This document shows positions 53,101-61,942 of a stretch of DNA of 64,000 nucleotides, piece after piece. Made by a program: the position numbers and the translations under genes. The first letter of the stretch is position 1. The number at the start of each line of letters is the position of its first letter. This stretch comes from Candidatus Pedobacter colombiensis (GTDB taxonomy: Bacteria; Bacteroidota; Bacteroidia; Sphingobacteriales; Sphingobacteriaceae), in NCBI GenBank assembly GCA_029202485.1, contig CP119313.1:4092001-4156000 (forward strand), in the 5' to 3' direction. The notes beneath the pieces were generated by a model, which worked only from the letters and a program-made list of their open reading frames with translations, had not been told where the DNA came from and made no database searches.

Positions 53101-53226
53101 TGGTACTGCGCGATCCAGAATTACATAAGAAGCATAATCGAGGAACCAGTTTTCGTAAAGTCCATTAATGGGAATTACGGTATGTTTGTTTTCTTCGTTT
53201 ATGTTGTTTTCTATTTCTTCGCTCAT
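50191..53226 (-). CDS. parC: DNA topoisomerase IV/gyrase subunit A
   Basis: This is a type IIA topoisomerase A subunit that cuts and religates DNA through Tyr122 in APRYIEARLSK (numbered from the ATG at 53226). That start gives MSEEIENNINEEN; the frame extends to 53280 but the extra residues are atypical. Residues 20-500 are the breakage-reunion domain (GLKPVQRRIMHSL, KYHPHGDASIGDA), followed by a beta-pinwheel. After about residue 830 a long acidic, Pro/Lys-rich tail runs to the conserved end DKGQLGFF. This tail is typical of Bacteroidota ParC-like proteins. Confidence 0.9.
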   Translation of the reverse strand: MSEEIENNINEENKHTVIPINGLYENWFLDYASYVILDRAVPHINDGLKPVQRRIMHSLKEMDDGRFNKAANVIGNTMKYHPHGDASIGDAMVQIGQKDLLIDCQGNWGDPITGDNAAAPRYIEARLSKFANEVVFNGDTTIWQLSYDGRNNEPVTLPVKFPLLLAQGAEGIAVGLATKVMPHNFVELLDASIEVLQGQRPNILPDFFTGGMADFSAYNEGMRGGRIRVRAKITEKDKKTLVITEIPYSTTTGSVIDSILSANDKGKIKIKKIEDNTAAHVEIVIQLAPGISPDVTIDALYAFTSCEVSISPNTCIIKDEKPQFLSVNDILTQNALHTKALLKKELEIKLHELQEKIFFSSLLKIFIQEGMYKNAEYENSANFDTVVEVLNVLFDPFKPDLYREILPEDFKKLIDKPMSSITRFDVKKADEQMKALSDEIKVVKNHLRHLTEYTIAWFQKLKDKYGKGRERKTEIRLFDRVEASKVALANVKLYLNREDGFIGTGLRKDEFVADCSDIDEIIVFREDGKCIITKIADKTFVGKGILHAQVFKKGDERTVYNMIYKDGASGISYIKRFAVVGVTRDKEYDLTKGSKGSKVLYFTANPNGEAEVVTVQLKPHTKLKKLQFDLDFAEIAIKGRGSQGNIVSKYPVKKILLKSKGVSTLSGLKIWYDDLLRRLNVDGRGKYLGEFDGDDKILQVHRDGWYELSTFELSNHFDADLILIQKFDPERPFAVVQYEGKAKNYFIKRFVFEAIGVGKKLSLISEENGSKFLYLTSNPAAVLRVDVLKGKTQIPETLEVVLSEFIDVKGIKANGNRLTAHDVKNITISNHEEIELEADVKAVSVTSEEATDESGEDSGQDSESVVEGANEEIELVDPALSKDADEEELPLPEAEGESASVNEAPALKPKKVFESKTPVKTHVETAATPEESIEGSEQPIAEKQVPAEEEKTPAPAPEKPKKAWGSPVAKPKAEPKKEEPEKEDKPAKKVDFEITNPDDIKIDDKGQLGFF

Positions 53227-53379
53227 CAAAAAAGGATTGTTTGCTGTAAATATAAGGGTTGAAAACGGGATTTTAAGCACTGAGTTTTTAACAGTTCTTA
53301 GTTGGCATATTATTCTTGCTCAAAGAAGAATAATTACCTGTTTTCGGCTACAAAGTTATAAAACATACAACTTTGTTTA

Positions 53380-53387
53380 TACTTTTG
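53380..53387 (+). promoter_or_regulatory. candidate -7 promoter element before tamB
   Basis: TACTTTTG fits TAnnTTTG, 108 bp upstream of the tamB start. An 8-bp inverted repeat (53350-53357 with 53369-53376) lies just before it. No good -33 element was found. Confidence 0.25.
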
Positions 53388-53495
53388 AACAATTAATTCG
53401 ATAGATTGTAGTATATAACGACAACACTGAACTTCCCTCTGATGGCATGGTTTTGGTGATTATTGAGGATAATATAAACTTTCAATCCAGCTCAA

Positions 53496-56400
53496 TTGAA
53501 TAAATATATACAAAAAGGTCTTAGAATTTTACTGTGGATTATCGCGAGCATTCTTTTACTGCTCGTACTGATTATGGTTTCCCTAAAAATTCCGGCTGTA
53601 CAAAATTTTGTTAAAGATATAGCCATCAACTACCTTAAGGGCAAGACTAAAACTGAAATCAGGTTAGGAAGTGTCGAGTTAGGCTTGCCTAACGACATTG
53701 TACTTAACCAATTTTATATTGAAGATAAAAAAGGCGACACCCTACTCTATGCACAAAAACTAGCAGTCGACATTAGCTTATTTGAACTATTCAATAACAA
53801 AGTTGAAATAAACTATATCGGTTTGCAAAAAATACGAGCAAATGTGACCCGTATAAATCCGGATACAACATTTAATTTTTCCTTTTTAGTAGACGCTTTC
53901 GTATCAGAACAGGCAAAACCGGAGGCCAAAGTTAAAAAAGACACCACCTCAACCCTAAAATTTTCTGTCAGTAAAATTAACCTGGAAGATATTGGCATTG
54001 TTTACCGTGATGATGTTGCCGGTAATGACATGAATCTGAACCTTGGAGAATTTAAAGCCAACATTAAAGATTTTGATCTGAACAACCAGCACTATTTAAT
54101 CAAAACGCTTTCTCTAAACAACACTTCAGTTAAATACCTGCAGCAAAAACCATTGACACAGTTGCAGACACAAATCGCAAACAGCATTGATACTTCAAAA
54201 ACTAAATCGGGTAAATTGCCACTTGTTGAAATACAAGATTTCGCGTTCAATAAGGTTAAAGTAAGCTTTGATGACAAGATCTCGAAAACCAGTGCAAACC
54301 TCGACTTAAATCAACTCGCACTAACTAAATTATTTATAGATCTTACCAACAACAAGTATCAGATTGAAGACGCAAAAATCAATGACAGTAAAGTTGATTT
54401 TAAAACTGCGGGTTCTGATATGCAGGCTCAAGTTAACCTGAAAGAATTCTCCGTAACACAGCTAATCGCGGATGTAAACCACAACAAATACCAGTTAGAT
54501 GAGGCAAAATTGAATCGATCAGCTATAGCATTTGCATTTAAACCGGCTCCTCCTGTTAAAACACCTCGAAAAACAGGAACGGCTCCGGCAACTCCCGGAA
54601 TTTCCATTATCGCACAGCACCTAAGCCTTGCCGAAAACAATGTAAAGTTTGATAACCTGGCTGAAAAGCCCGCTAAAGGAATGGACTTTAACCATCTCAA
54701 TATAAAGAATCTGGGCATCCAAACAGAAAAGCTTTCCTATAGTGATGCCGGCATTCTGGTTAAGGTAAAGTCTGCTAGCTTTAAAGAGAAGAGTGGTTTC
54801 GAATTGTCGAAATTACAAGGCGATGTTGCTTATACCCAAAAGCAGACAAAAGTTAACAACCTGGTATTGAAGACACCCAATACCAGTATTGAAAACAATA
54901 CTCAGCTGGATTATACCACGATGGAGGATCTCACCAAACATCCTGAAAGGGTAAAAATCTATATGCAGGTAAAAAATACGACCATAGGTTTAAAAGACGC
55001 AGCATATTTTAGTGATGCAATACCCGAAAACTATCGCAATGAAAAGATCAAAATAAATGCCCAGGCTCATGGATACATGAATAATCTGGTCATTCCAAAA
55101 TTACAGATGGATGGTTTGAAAAGCACCCATATTGATGTAAGCGGAACGGCAAAAGGCCTACCTGATGTAAACAAAACTGTGCTTGACCTGAATATCAAAC
55201 GCTTCTCTTTGACCAAGAGCGACCTGCTTGTTGTTATACCTAAAAAAGCATTACCTGCTAACATTAGTTTACCAAATTCGATTGATGCGACAGGTAAGTT
55301 TACAGGCTCCATGACAAACTTCAACACCGGGTTCAACATCAATACTGACATGGGGTCGGCCAAATTACTGGCCAATATGAAAGGTCCAAAAGGACAAGAA
55401 AGTTATACTGCCGACATTGATCTAAACGATTTTAATGTAGGACGCCTGTTAAAAATGGAGCCTCAGCTAGGTAAGATCACGGTAAAAGCTAATATTAAAG
55501 GAACAGGTTTGGATGCTAAAAAGGCTTCCGCTACAGTAAATGGGCAAGTGGTAAGTGCTTACTACAACAACTACACCTACAGAAATTTAAACCTAAGCGG
55601 TACTTATAAACAGCAAAAACTGGATTTGAAAAGCAATATGGCTGACAGTAACGCCAATTTTGAGTTAACAGCTCATGTGGATATCTCGGGTAAATACCCT
55701 GCCATAAAAACCAATGTGGATCTGAAACAGATAGATTTACAAAAACTCAACTTCAGTGCTACAGAACTTAAACTGGCGGGTTTAATTAAGGCCGATATAC
55801 AAACGGCCGATCCGGATTATCTGAATGGCGACATTACAGTAAATGGCCTGCAATTGGTCAAAGACGGTCAAAGTTTCAATGTGGACACCATCATTTTACA
55901 CGCTGAGGCTTCTGCAGACCATAACCTACTTACGTTAAAATCAGAATTTCTGAGGGCAAAGATAGATGGTCAATACCAGCTCACCAATTTGGCTAGTGCA
56001 GTGATCAACCAGATCAATAAATACTATCAATTTGGTACTGTCACTAAAATTCCTGATCAGAGGTTTAGATTTTATGTAAACTTCTACAACCCAAAGGTCT
56101 TAAATAAACTTGTACCGGGATTGAGCAACTTTGCCCCTTCCCGCATGAATGGCTTACTAGACACGAAAAAGGATAGTTTAGTGATGAATGCTGTATTTCC
56201 ACAAATAGTTTATGGCAGTTACCGTGTAGACAGCACACGTTTAAACATCAACAATACCGATCAGAAGCTGAATTATAAACTCACTATTAAAAGCTTACAA
56301 AGTCCATCCTTATCCTGCTTTAACAATGAAATTAGTGGTGCAGCAGTAAACAATGACCTCAGTCTGAACATTTATTTACGCGATAGTAAGCATAAAGATA

Positions 56401-58610
56401 AATATATACTCGGTGGTCTTTTCAAATCTATTGATAAGGATTTCAGGTTTAGCTTTGATCCCCAAAAAGTAGTCCTGAACTACGAAAAATGGGCAGTATC
56501 TCCTGAAAATTACTTGCAATTTGGAGCATCCGGGATACTTGCCAATCAATTTAACCTGAGCAATGGTGGACAATTACTTAGCGTTAACAGCGAAAGTAAT
56601 ACACCTAATGCACCGCTTAAAGTAGAGTTTAAAGATTTCAGGATAGAAACACTTACCAGGTTTGCTGAAGCAGATAGCGCTTTAGTGGGTGGAGCTATCA
56701 ACGGAACAGTCAATGTAAAGGACCTCACCGGTACTCCTAAATTTGAAGCCAACTTAACTGTAGATCGGCTGCGCTATCAAAAAGATATGCTGGGGACTTT
56801 ACGTATTGCGGTAAACAACAATACAGAAAATGCCTACGAAACCAACATTGCCTTATCGGGAACACATGAGCTAAGAGTCAGTGGCTTTTATTATACAGCT
56901 CCACAGAGCGCGCTCGATATGACTTTAAATATCGATAAGATAGACCTTAAAGCCATTCAAAGCCTATCGATGGGCCAAATTAAAAACGGAACCGGGACAG
57001 TAAATGGGGAACTCTCTATTAAGGGCACTTTTGATGCCCCTAAAGTACTTGGTGATTTGAAGTTTAACCAGGCCGGCTTTAATGTAGCTTATGTGAACTC
57101 TTACTTCCGGATGCCTGCTGAAACCATTAGTTTTACCAATACAGGCATTGACTTTAATAAGTTTACCATTCTGGATTCGCTAAACCAGAAAGCTGTAATT
57201 ACGGGTGGAATTCTAACCACCAACTACCGGAACTTTAAGTTTAACATGGACATCAGAACCAATAACTTCAGAGCCCTAAATTCGACCTCCAAAGACAACG
57301 ACATGATCTATGGCACTGTTTATTTAACCAGTACAATTAAGGTACGCGGTGACTTAAATCAGCCGGATGTAAATATGACCGTAAAGGTGGAAGATAAAAC
57401 AAAATTCTTCTTCGCCATGCCGCCTGATGACCCTACAATTATTAATCAGGAAGGAATTGTACAGTTCGTTAATTTTAACGCTCCCCCTGCAAAAAAAACG
57501 CTTACTGTAACAGATTCAATTAGTAAAGCGCCGATCAAAGGAATTAATCTAAGCGCTACAATTACTATAGATCCAGGAGCAGAATTGAATGTTGTAGTGG
57601 ATCCACAAAATGGGGATAACTTAAAGGTTAAAGGTGAAGCAACGCTTGCTGCTACGATGGACCCCAGCGGAAAAACCAGCTTAACCGGCAGGTACAATGT
57701 ATCAAGCGGGAGCTATAATCTATCAGTGGGTCCTGTAAAAAGGGAATTTAAACTTCAACAAGGCAGCAACATCGTATGGACTGGTGAACCAACAAGTGCC
57801 AATGTAGATTTAACAGCCATGATTGAGATAAACGCGGCACCAATAGATCTGCTTGGCGATCCAACCAGAACGCAGGCAAAAACAAAATTGCCCTTCCAGG
57901 TATACCTGATGATGACCGGTGAATTGCTAAAGCCAATTATTAAATTCAAAATCGACTTACCTGAAAATGAAAGAGGGACATTGAGCGGGGATGTTTATGG
58001 CAAGCTTCAATCGGTTAATAGTGATGAAGGAGAGCTCAATAAGCAGGTATTTGCTTTATTGGTATTAGAGCGTTTTATTGCCGATAATCCTTTCCAAAGT
58101 CTAGCTGGTAGCGGTAATGGCCTTGTTACTAATTTTGCACGTTCCAGCGTAAGCAACCTGCTTGCTGATCAGTTGAACAAGTTAGCTTCTGACTTGATAA
58201 AGGGTGTAGATATTAAATTCGGAATTAATTCAACAGAGGATTATTCTACCGGACAACTCCAAAACAAGACCGATCTAGAAATAGGCCTATCCAAAAAGCT
58301 ATTAAGTGATCGGTTAATTGTAACCGTAGGTAGCTCATTTGGGTTAGAAGGGCAAACAGCACAACAGAACACCACCAACATTGCGGGTAATATAAATATT
58401 GAATACCTGATCTCTAAAGATGGAAAATACAGGTTAAGGGCATACAGACGTAATCAGGATGAAGGTGTAGTTGAGGGCCAAATTATAGAAACCGGTATTG
58501 GTTTTGCCTTGGTAGTGGATTACAATAAATTTAGGGAGGTATTCCAGAATTTTTCCAAAAAGAAAAGATTAAGACAAGAAGAAAAGCCTAAAGATGACAA
58601 GACTAATTAA
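53496..58610 (+). CDS. tamB: translocation and assembly module inner-membrane protein TamB
   Basis: This 1704-residue protein has an N-terminal transmembrane anchor (LLWIIASILLLLVLIMVSLKI), a very long AsmA/TamB-like beta-groove region, and a DUF490 domain over roughly the last 400 residues. TamB bridges the periplasm and helps outer-membrane assembly or lipid transport with a TamA-type barrel. The start is a TTG at 53496. It overlaps the next gene by 17 bp, so the two are translationally coupled. The protein is longer than the about 1260 residues of E. coli TamB. Confidence 0.92.
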   Translation: MNKYIQKGLRILLWIIASILLLLVLIMVSLKIPAVQNFVKDIAINYLKGKTKTEIRLGSVELGLPNDIVLNQFYIEDKKGDTLLYAQKLAVDISLFELFNNKVEINYIGLQKIRANVTRINPDTTFNFSFLVDAFVSEQAKPEAKVKKDTTSTLKFSVSKINLEDIGIVYRDDVAGNDMNLNLGEFKANIKDFDLNNQHYLIKTLSLNNTSVKYLQQKPLTQLQTQIANSIDTSKTKSGKLPLVEIQDFAFNKVKVSFDDKISKTSANLDLNQLALTKLFIDLTNNKYQIEDAKINDSKVDFKTAGSDMQAQVNLKEFSVTQLIADVNHNKYQLDEAKLNRSAIAFAFKPAPPVKTPRKTGTAPATPGISIIAQHLSLAENNVKFDNLAEKPAKGMDFNHLNIKNLGIQTEKLSYSDAGILVKVKSASFKEKSGFELSKLQGDVAYTQKQTKVNNLVLKTPNTSIENNTQLDYTTMEDLTKHPERVKIYMQVKNTTIGLKDAAYFSDAIPENYRNEKIKINAQAHGYMNNLVIPKLQMDGLKSTHIDVSGTAKGLPDVNKTVLDLNIKRFSLTKSDLLVVIPKKALPANISLPNSIDATGKFTGSMTNFNTGFNINTDMGSAKLLANMKGPKGQESYTADIDLNDFNVGRLLKMEPQLGKITVKANIKGTGLDAKKASATVNGQVVSAYYNNYTYRNLNLSGTYKQQKLDLKSNMADSNANFELTAHVDISGKYPAIKTNVDLKQIDLQKLNFSATELKLAGLIKADIQTADPDYLNGDITVNGLQLVKDGQSFNVDTIILHAEASADHNLLTLKSEFLRAKIDGQYQLTNLASAVINQINKYYQFGTVTKIPDQRFRFYVNFYNPKVLNKLVPGLSNFAPSRMNGLLDTKKDSLVMNAVFPQIVYGSYRVDSTRLNINNTDQKLNYKLTIKSLQSPSLSCFNNEISGAAVNNDLSLNIYLRDSKHKDKYILGGLFKSIDKDFRFSFDPQKVVLNYEKWAVSPENYLQFGASGILANQFNLSNGGQLLSVNSESNTPNAPLKVEFKDFRIETLTRFAEADSALVGGAINGTVNVKDLTGTPKFEANLTVDRLRYQKDMLGTLRIAVNNNTENAYETNIALSGTHELRVSGFYYTAPQSALDMTLNIDKIDLKAIQSLSMGQIKNGTGTVNGELSIKGTFDAPKVLGDLKFNQAGFNVAYVNSYFRMPAETISFTNTGIDFNKFTILDSLNQKAVITGGILTTNYRNFKFNMDIRTNNFRALNSTSKDNDMIYGTVYLTSTIKVRGDLNQPDVNMTVKVEDKTKFFFAMPPDDPTIINQEGIVQFVNFNAPPAKKTLTVTDSISKAPIKGINLSATITIDPGAELNVVVDPQNGDNLKVKGEATLAATMDPSGKTSLTGRYNVSSGSYNLSVGPVKREFKLQQGSNIVWTGEPTSANVDLTAMIEINAAPIDLLGDPTRTQAKTKLPFQVYLMMTGELLKPIIKFKIDLPENERGTLSGDVYGKLQSVNSDEGELNKQVFALLVLERFIADNPFQSLAGSGNGLVTNFARSSVSNLLADQLNKLASDLIKGVDIKFGINSTEDYSTGQLQNKTDLEIGLSKKLLSDRLIVTVGSSFGLEGQTAQQNTTNIAGNINIEYLISKDGKYRLRAYRRNQDEGVVEGQIIETGIGFALVVDYNKFREVFQNFSKKKRLRQEEKPKDDKTN

Positions 58611-60915
58611 ACTCTGCTTATTTATACTTGCCTGTTTAATTTGGGCTTCCTGCAGCACAACAAAAAGGTTGAAGCGGGGGCAGATTCTATATACGGGGGC
58701 AGCAATAAAAATCAATCCTGGTTCGACAACAAAAATTGATCACCAAAGCGAAGTAAAAGCTGCGCTACTGGATAAAACGAGGCCTCAGCCCAATAAATCA
58801 TTTCTCGGTATAAAATACAAATTGGGGTTTTACAACCTCGCGGGAGAAACAACCAAAAAAAAGGGGTTTAGGCACTGGCTGCGCACCAAAATGGGTGAGC
58901 CACCGGTATTATTGAGCGAAGTAAAAATCCCTTCCAATAATGCCATATTAAAAAGCTTCCTGGTAAGTCAGGGGTACTTACAATCTGAAGTCACCGGCGA
59001 CACCTTGATTAAAGGAAAAAAAGGCAAAGTAGTTTATACCGCAAATACGGGCCACAGATACAAAATCAATAGCGTTGCTTTTCCTAAAGATAGCGCAGGA
59101 CTTGCAACTATTATCGATAAAAATAAAAGTAAAAGCTTACTAAAAATTGGGAATTATTACGATCTGGAAGTTTTCAAAAACGAACGCATTCGCATTGACA
59201 ACGATCTAAAAGAAGAAGGCTATTTTTATTTTAGTCAGGATTATTTGATTTTGCAGGTCGACAGTACCATTGGTAAAAACAGGGTTGACATCCGTTTGGG
59301 GGTTAAAGAGGTTGCTCCCAACGCGGGTTTAAAACCATACACCATTAATAATATCAATATTTTTCCAAATTACACCTTAAGAAGAGACAGTGCTTTAAGA
59401 AAATCCACTCCGGAGATTTATAAGGATTTTAAAATTTACGACCCCAAGCACACTTTTAAAGCGCCACTCTTTAATCGCCTGGTATTCTTTAAAAAAGGTG
59501 AGCTGTACAACAGAAAAGACCATAATCAATCACTAAACCGAATGGTTAACATTGGTGCATTTCAGGCTGTAAAGGCTGAGTTTATACCACTCGACAGCTT
59601 TAAAAATGATCAGCTGGATTTAAATATTTACCTGACGCCTTTAAAGAAACATTCCCTTACTTTCTCAGTAACTGGGACCAGTAAATCAACAAACTTCGTT
59701 GGTTCTGAAGTGAAGCTTACCCAAACTACCCGTAACGTGTTCAGAGGAGCAGAACAGCTGGATATAAGTGCAAGTGGTGGTTTTGAAAGTCAAGTAGGTG
59801 GGCAAACCAGCGCTTTAAACTCTTATTCTTTTACGCTGGAAAGTAAACTCACCTTCCCAAGGTTTATTACCCCTTTTAAAGGGATCAATACCACCAATGC
59901 TTTTATTCCCAAAACAGTAGCCTCACTTTCATACCAACTATTGCACAGAGGTTCATTATATGACATTAACTCCTTCAAAACGCAATATGGTTACAAGTGG
60001 AATGAAAACAAATATAAAGAACATGCTTTTAACCCAATATCAATCAATTATGTGACTTCTTCACTCTTAACAACAGATTCCGCTACAAGAGACAGTATTT
60101 TAAAGGTAACACCAGCTCTAATCAATGTACTGGAAAAGCAGTTTATTATTGGAAGTACTTATAGTTTTACCTATAACAATCAATTTGAAGACTTCAAAAG
60201 AAACAACATTTATTTTAATGGAACGCTGGAAACAGGCGGAAACCTATGGGGGTTATTTGCCGGTAAAAATGCTAATGGAGCTAAAGTCATTGCCGGTTTA
60301 GAGCTGAACCAATTTATACGTTTAGAAGCCGATTTCAGGGATTATTATAAAATCACAAAAAATGTTACCTGGGCTAATCGCATAGATTTGGGGTATGGCT
60401 ACGCTTACGGCAACCAGAATACACTACCCTTTGTACGTCAGTTTTTTGCAGGTGGAACCAATGACATTAGAGCCTGGCCAGCCAGATCTTTAGGGCCTGG
60501 AACCTATTACTATAAAAATGATCCACTTGTTGCTAACAGCAGTTATATTGACCAAAGTGGAGACATTAAGGCGCTGATCAGTTCAGAGCTAAGGTTTAAA
60601 ATCTACAGCCGGTTATATGGTGCGACCTTTGTTGATGCCGGTAATATATGGCTTAGAAAAAAGAATCCTAAGGACCAGAGACAGGGAACAGAATTTAACT
60701 TAAAAACTGCTTTAGATCAGTTTGCAGTAGGTACCGGAGTCGGACTTCGAGTGGATGCAAGTATCTTTGTCATTCGCCTCGATGTTGCTTTTCCAATTCG
60801 TAAGCCTTACAATGAAGAAGGCCAACGCTGGGTTATTAACCAGGTAGACTTTGGCAGCAACACCTGGCGTAAAGAGAATTTAATTTATAACATTGGAATA
60901 GGATATCCTTTTTAA
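58594..60915 (+). CDS. BamA/TamA-family outer-membrane lipoprotein (TamL-like)
   Basis: This 773-residue Omp85-family protein begins with a lipoprotein signal (FILACLIWASC, lipobox ASC). That is unusual for the family but typical of the lipidated TamA homologue TamL in Bacteroidota. POTRA-like domains occupy about residues 30-380. The C-terminal barrel carries the lid-loop motif AGGTNDIRAWPARSLGPG and ends in YNIGIGYPF. Its overlap with tamB indicates that they act together. Confidence 0.9.
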   Translation: MTRLIKLCLFILACLIWASCSTTKRLKRGQILYTGAAIKINPGSTTKIDHQSEVKAALLDKTRPQPNKSFLGIKYKLGFYNLAGETTKKKGFRHWLRTKMGEPPVLLSEVKIPSNNAILKSFLVSQGYLQSEVTGDTLIKGKKGKVVYTANTGHRYKINSVAFPKDSAGLATIIDKNKSKSLLKIGNYYDLEVFKNERIRIDNDLKEEGYFYFSQDYLILQVDSTIGKNRVDIRLGVKEVAPNAGLKPYTINNINIFPNYTLRRDSALRKSTPEIYKDFKIYDPKHTFKAPLFNRLVFFKKGELYNRKDHNQSLNRMVNIGAFQAVKAEFIPLDSFKNDQLDLNIYLTPLKKHSLTFSVTGTSKSTNFVGSEVKLTQTTRNVFRGAEQLDISASGGFESQVGGQTSALNSYSFTLESKLTFPRFITPFKGINTTNAFIPKTVASLSYQLLHRGSLYDINSFKTQYGYKWNENKYKEHAFNPISINYVTSSLLTTDSATRDSILKVTPALINVLEKQFIIGSTYSFTYNNQFEDFKRNNIYFNGTLETGGNLWGLFAGKNANGAKVIAGLELNQFIRLEADFRDYYKITKNVTWANRIDLGYGYAYGNQNTLPFVRQFFAGGTNDIRAWPARSLGPGTYYYKNDPLVANSSYIDQSGDIKALISSELRFKIYSRLYGATFVDAGNIWLRKKNPKDQRQGTEFNLKTALDQFAVGTGVGLRVDASIFVIRLDVAFPIRKPYNEEGQRWVINQVDFGSNTWRKENLIYNIGIGYPF

Positions 60916-60916
60916 T

Positions 60917-61942
60917 ATGACATTTTTAAAAAAAGTTAAGCACTTTGCTAAAGCAACAGCCCATTTATTTATAGCTGCAGGAAAGGGTTTTATGGAAGAC
61001 CGTGTGATGAAGCTAAGTGCTGCCCTCGCCTATTATACTATTTTTTCGCTTACGCCACTTATCATCATTGTCATTTCGGCCGCCAGTCTGTTTTTAGGTA
61101 ATATTCCTGATTCGGATAATACATCCATCAATCCCAGAAAAGAACTTTTCTCAGAAATCACCGAACTGGTAGGTCCAAATGCCGCAGCTCAGTTGCAAAC
61201 TTTTGTAACGAATGCCAACACCACCGGAAAGAGCACTATGGGACTAATTATTGGTATAGTTACGCTTGTAGTTGGCGCCACGGCTATCTTCATTGAAATT
61301 CAGGATAGCATCAACCTGATCTGGAATGTAAAGGCCGTTCCAAAAAAAGGATGGAAAAAGCTGATCATCAACAGGCTTCTATCTTTCTCCCTAATTGTCT
61401 CTTTGGGCTTTCTGCTATTGGTTTCCCTGATCATCAACAGTATTGTAGTTGCTATTGGTGATAAACTTGGCTATCTAATTTCTTCCAGTAAAATTGCCAA
61501 ATACTTTCCCGTTGTTGATCATACCACCACATTATTAATTGACATATTAAACAATGCCATAACGCTCGCTGCTGTAACCGCTGTATTTACCATTATTTTC
61601 AAGGTATTACCCGATGTAATATTAAAATGGAAGCCAGCAATTATAGGTGCTTTATTCACTGCATTGCTATTTAGTTTAGGCAAATTCATAATCGGAATTT
61701 ATATTGAAAAAGGCAATCCAGGCTCTGCATTTGGAGCCGCAAGTTCCTTAATCGTAATCCTGCTTTGGATTTATTACACCGCCATCATTCTTTATTTCGG
61801 TGCTGAATTTACACAAGCCTATGCCGAACGTTATTCAAAAGGGATTATCCCCAATAAATACGCTGTGCACACCAAGGTGGTTATGGTAGAAAAAAATGTA
61901 GATACATTGCCGCCAAAGCACCCGGAAGACACTAAGATATAA
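60917..61942 (+). CDS. YihY/BrkB-family inner-membrane protein
   Basis: This 341-residue protein has six predicted transmembrane helices and the family motifs KLSAALAYYTIFSLTPLIIIVI near residue 32 and ASSLIVILLWIYYTAIILYFGAEFTQAYAERY near the end. The family (formerly called ribonuclease BN-like) is of unknown function. It starts one base after the TamL stop and is probably part of the same operon. Its stop abuts the stop of the convergent kinase gene. Confidence 0.9.
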   Translation: MTFLKKVKHFAKATAHLFIAAGKGFMEDRVMKLSAALAYYTIFSLTPLIIIVISAASLFLGNIPDSDNTSINPRKELFSEITELVGPNAAAQLQTFVTNANTTGKSTMGLIIGIVTLVVGATAIFIEIQDSINLIWNVKAVPKKGWKKLIINRLLSFSLIVSLGFLLLVSLIINSIVVAIGDKLGYLISSSKIAKYFPVVDHTTTLLIDILNNAITLAAVTAVFTIIFKVLPDVILKWKPAIIGALFTALLFSLGKFIIGIYIEKGNPGSAFGAASSLIVILLWIYYTAIILYFGAEFTQAYAERYSKGIIPNKYAVHTKVVMVEKNVDTLPPKHPEDTKI

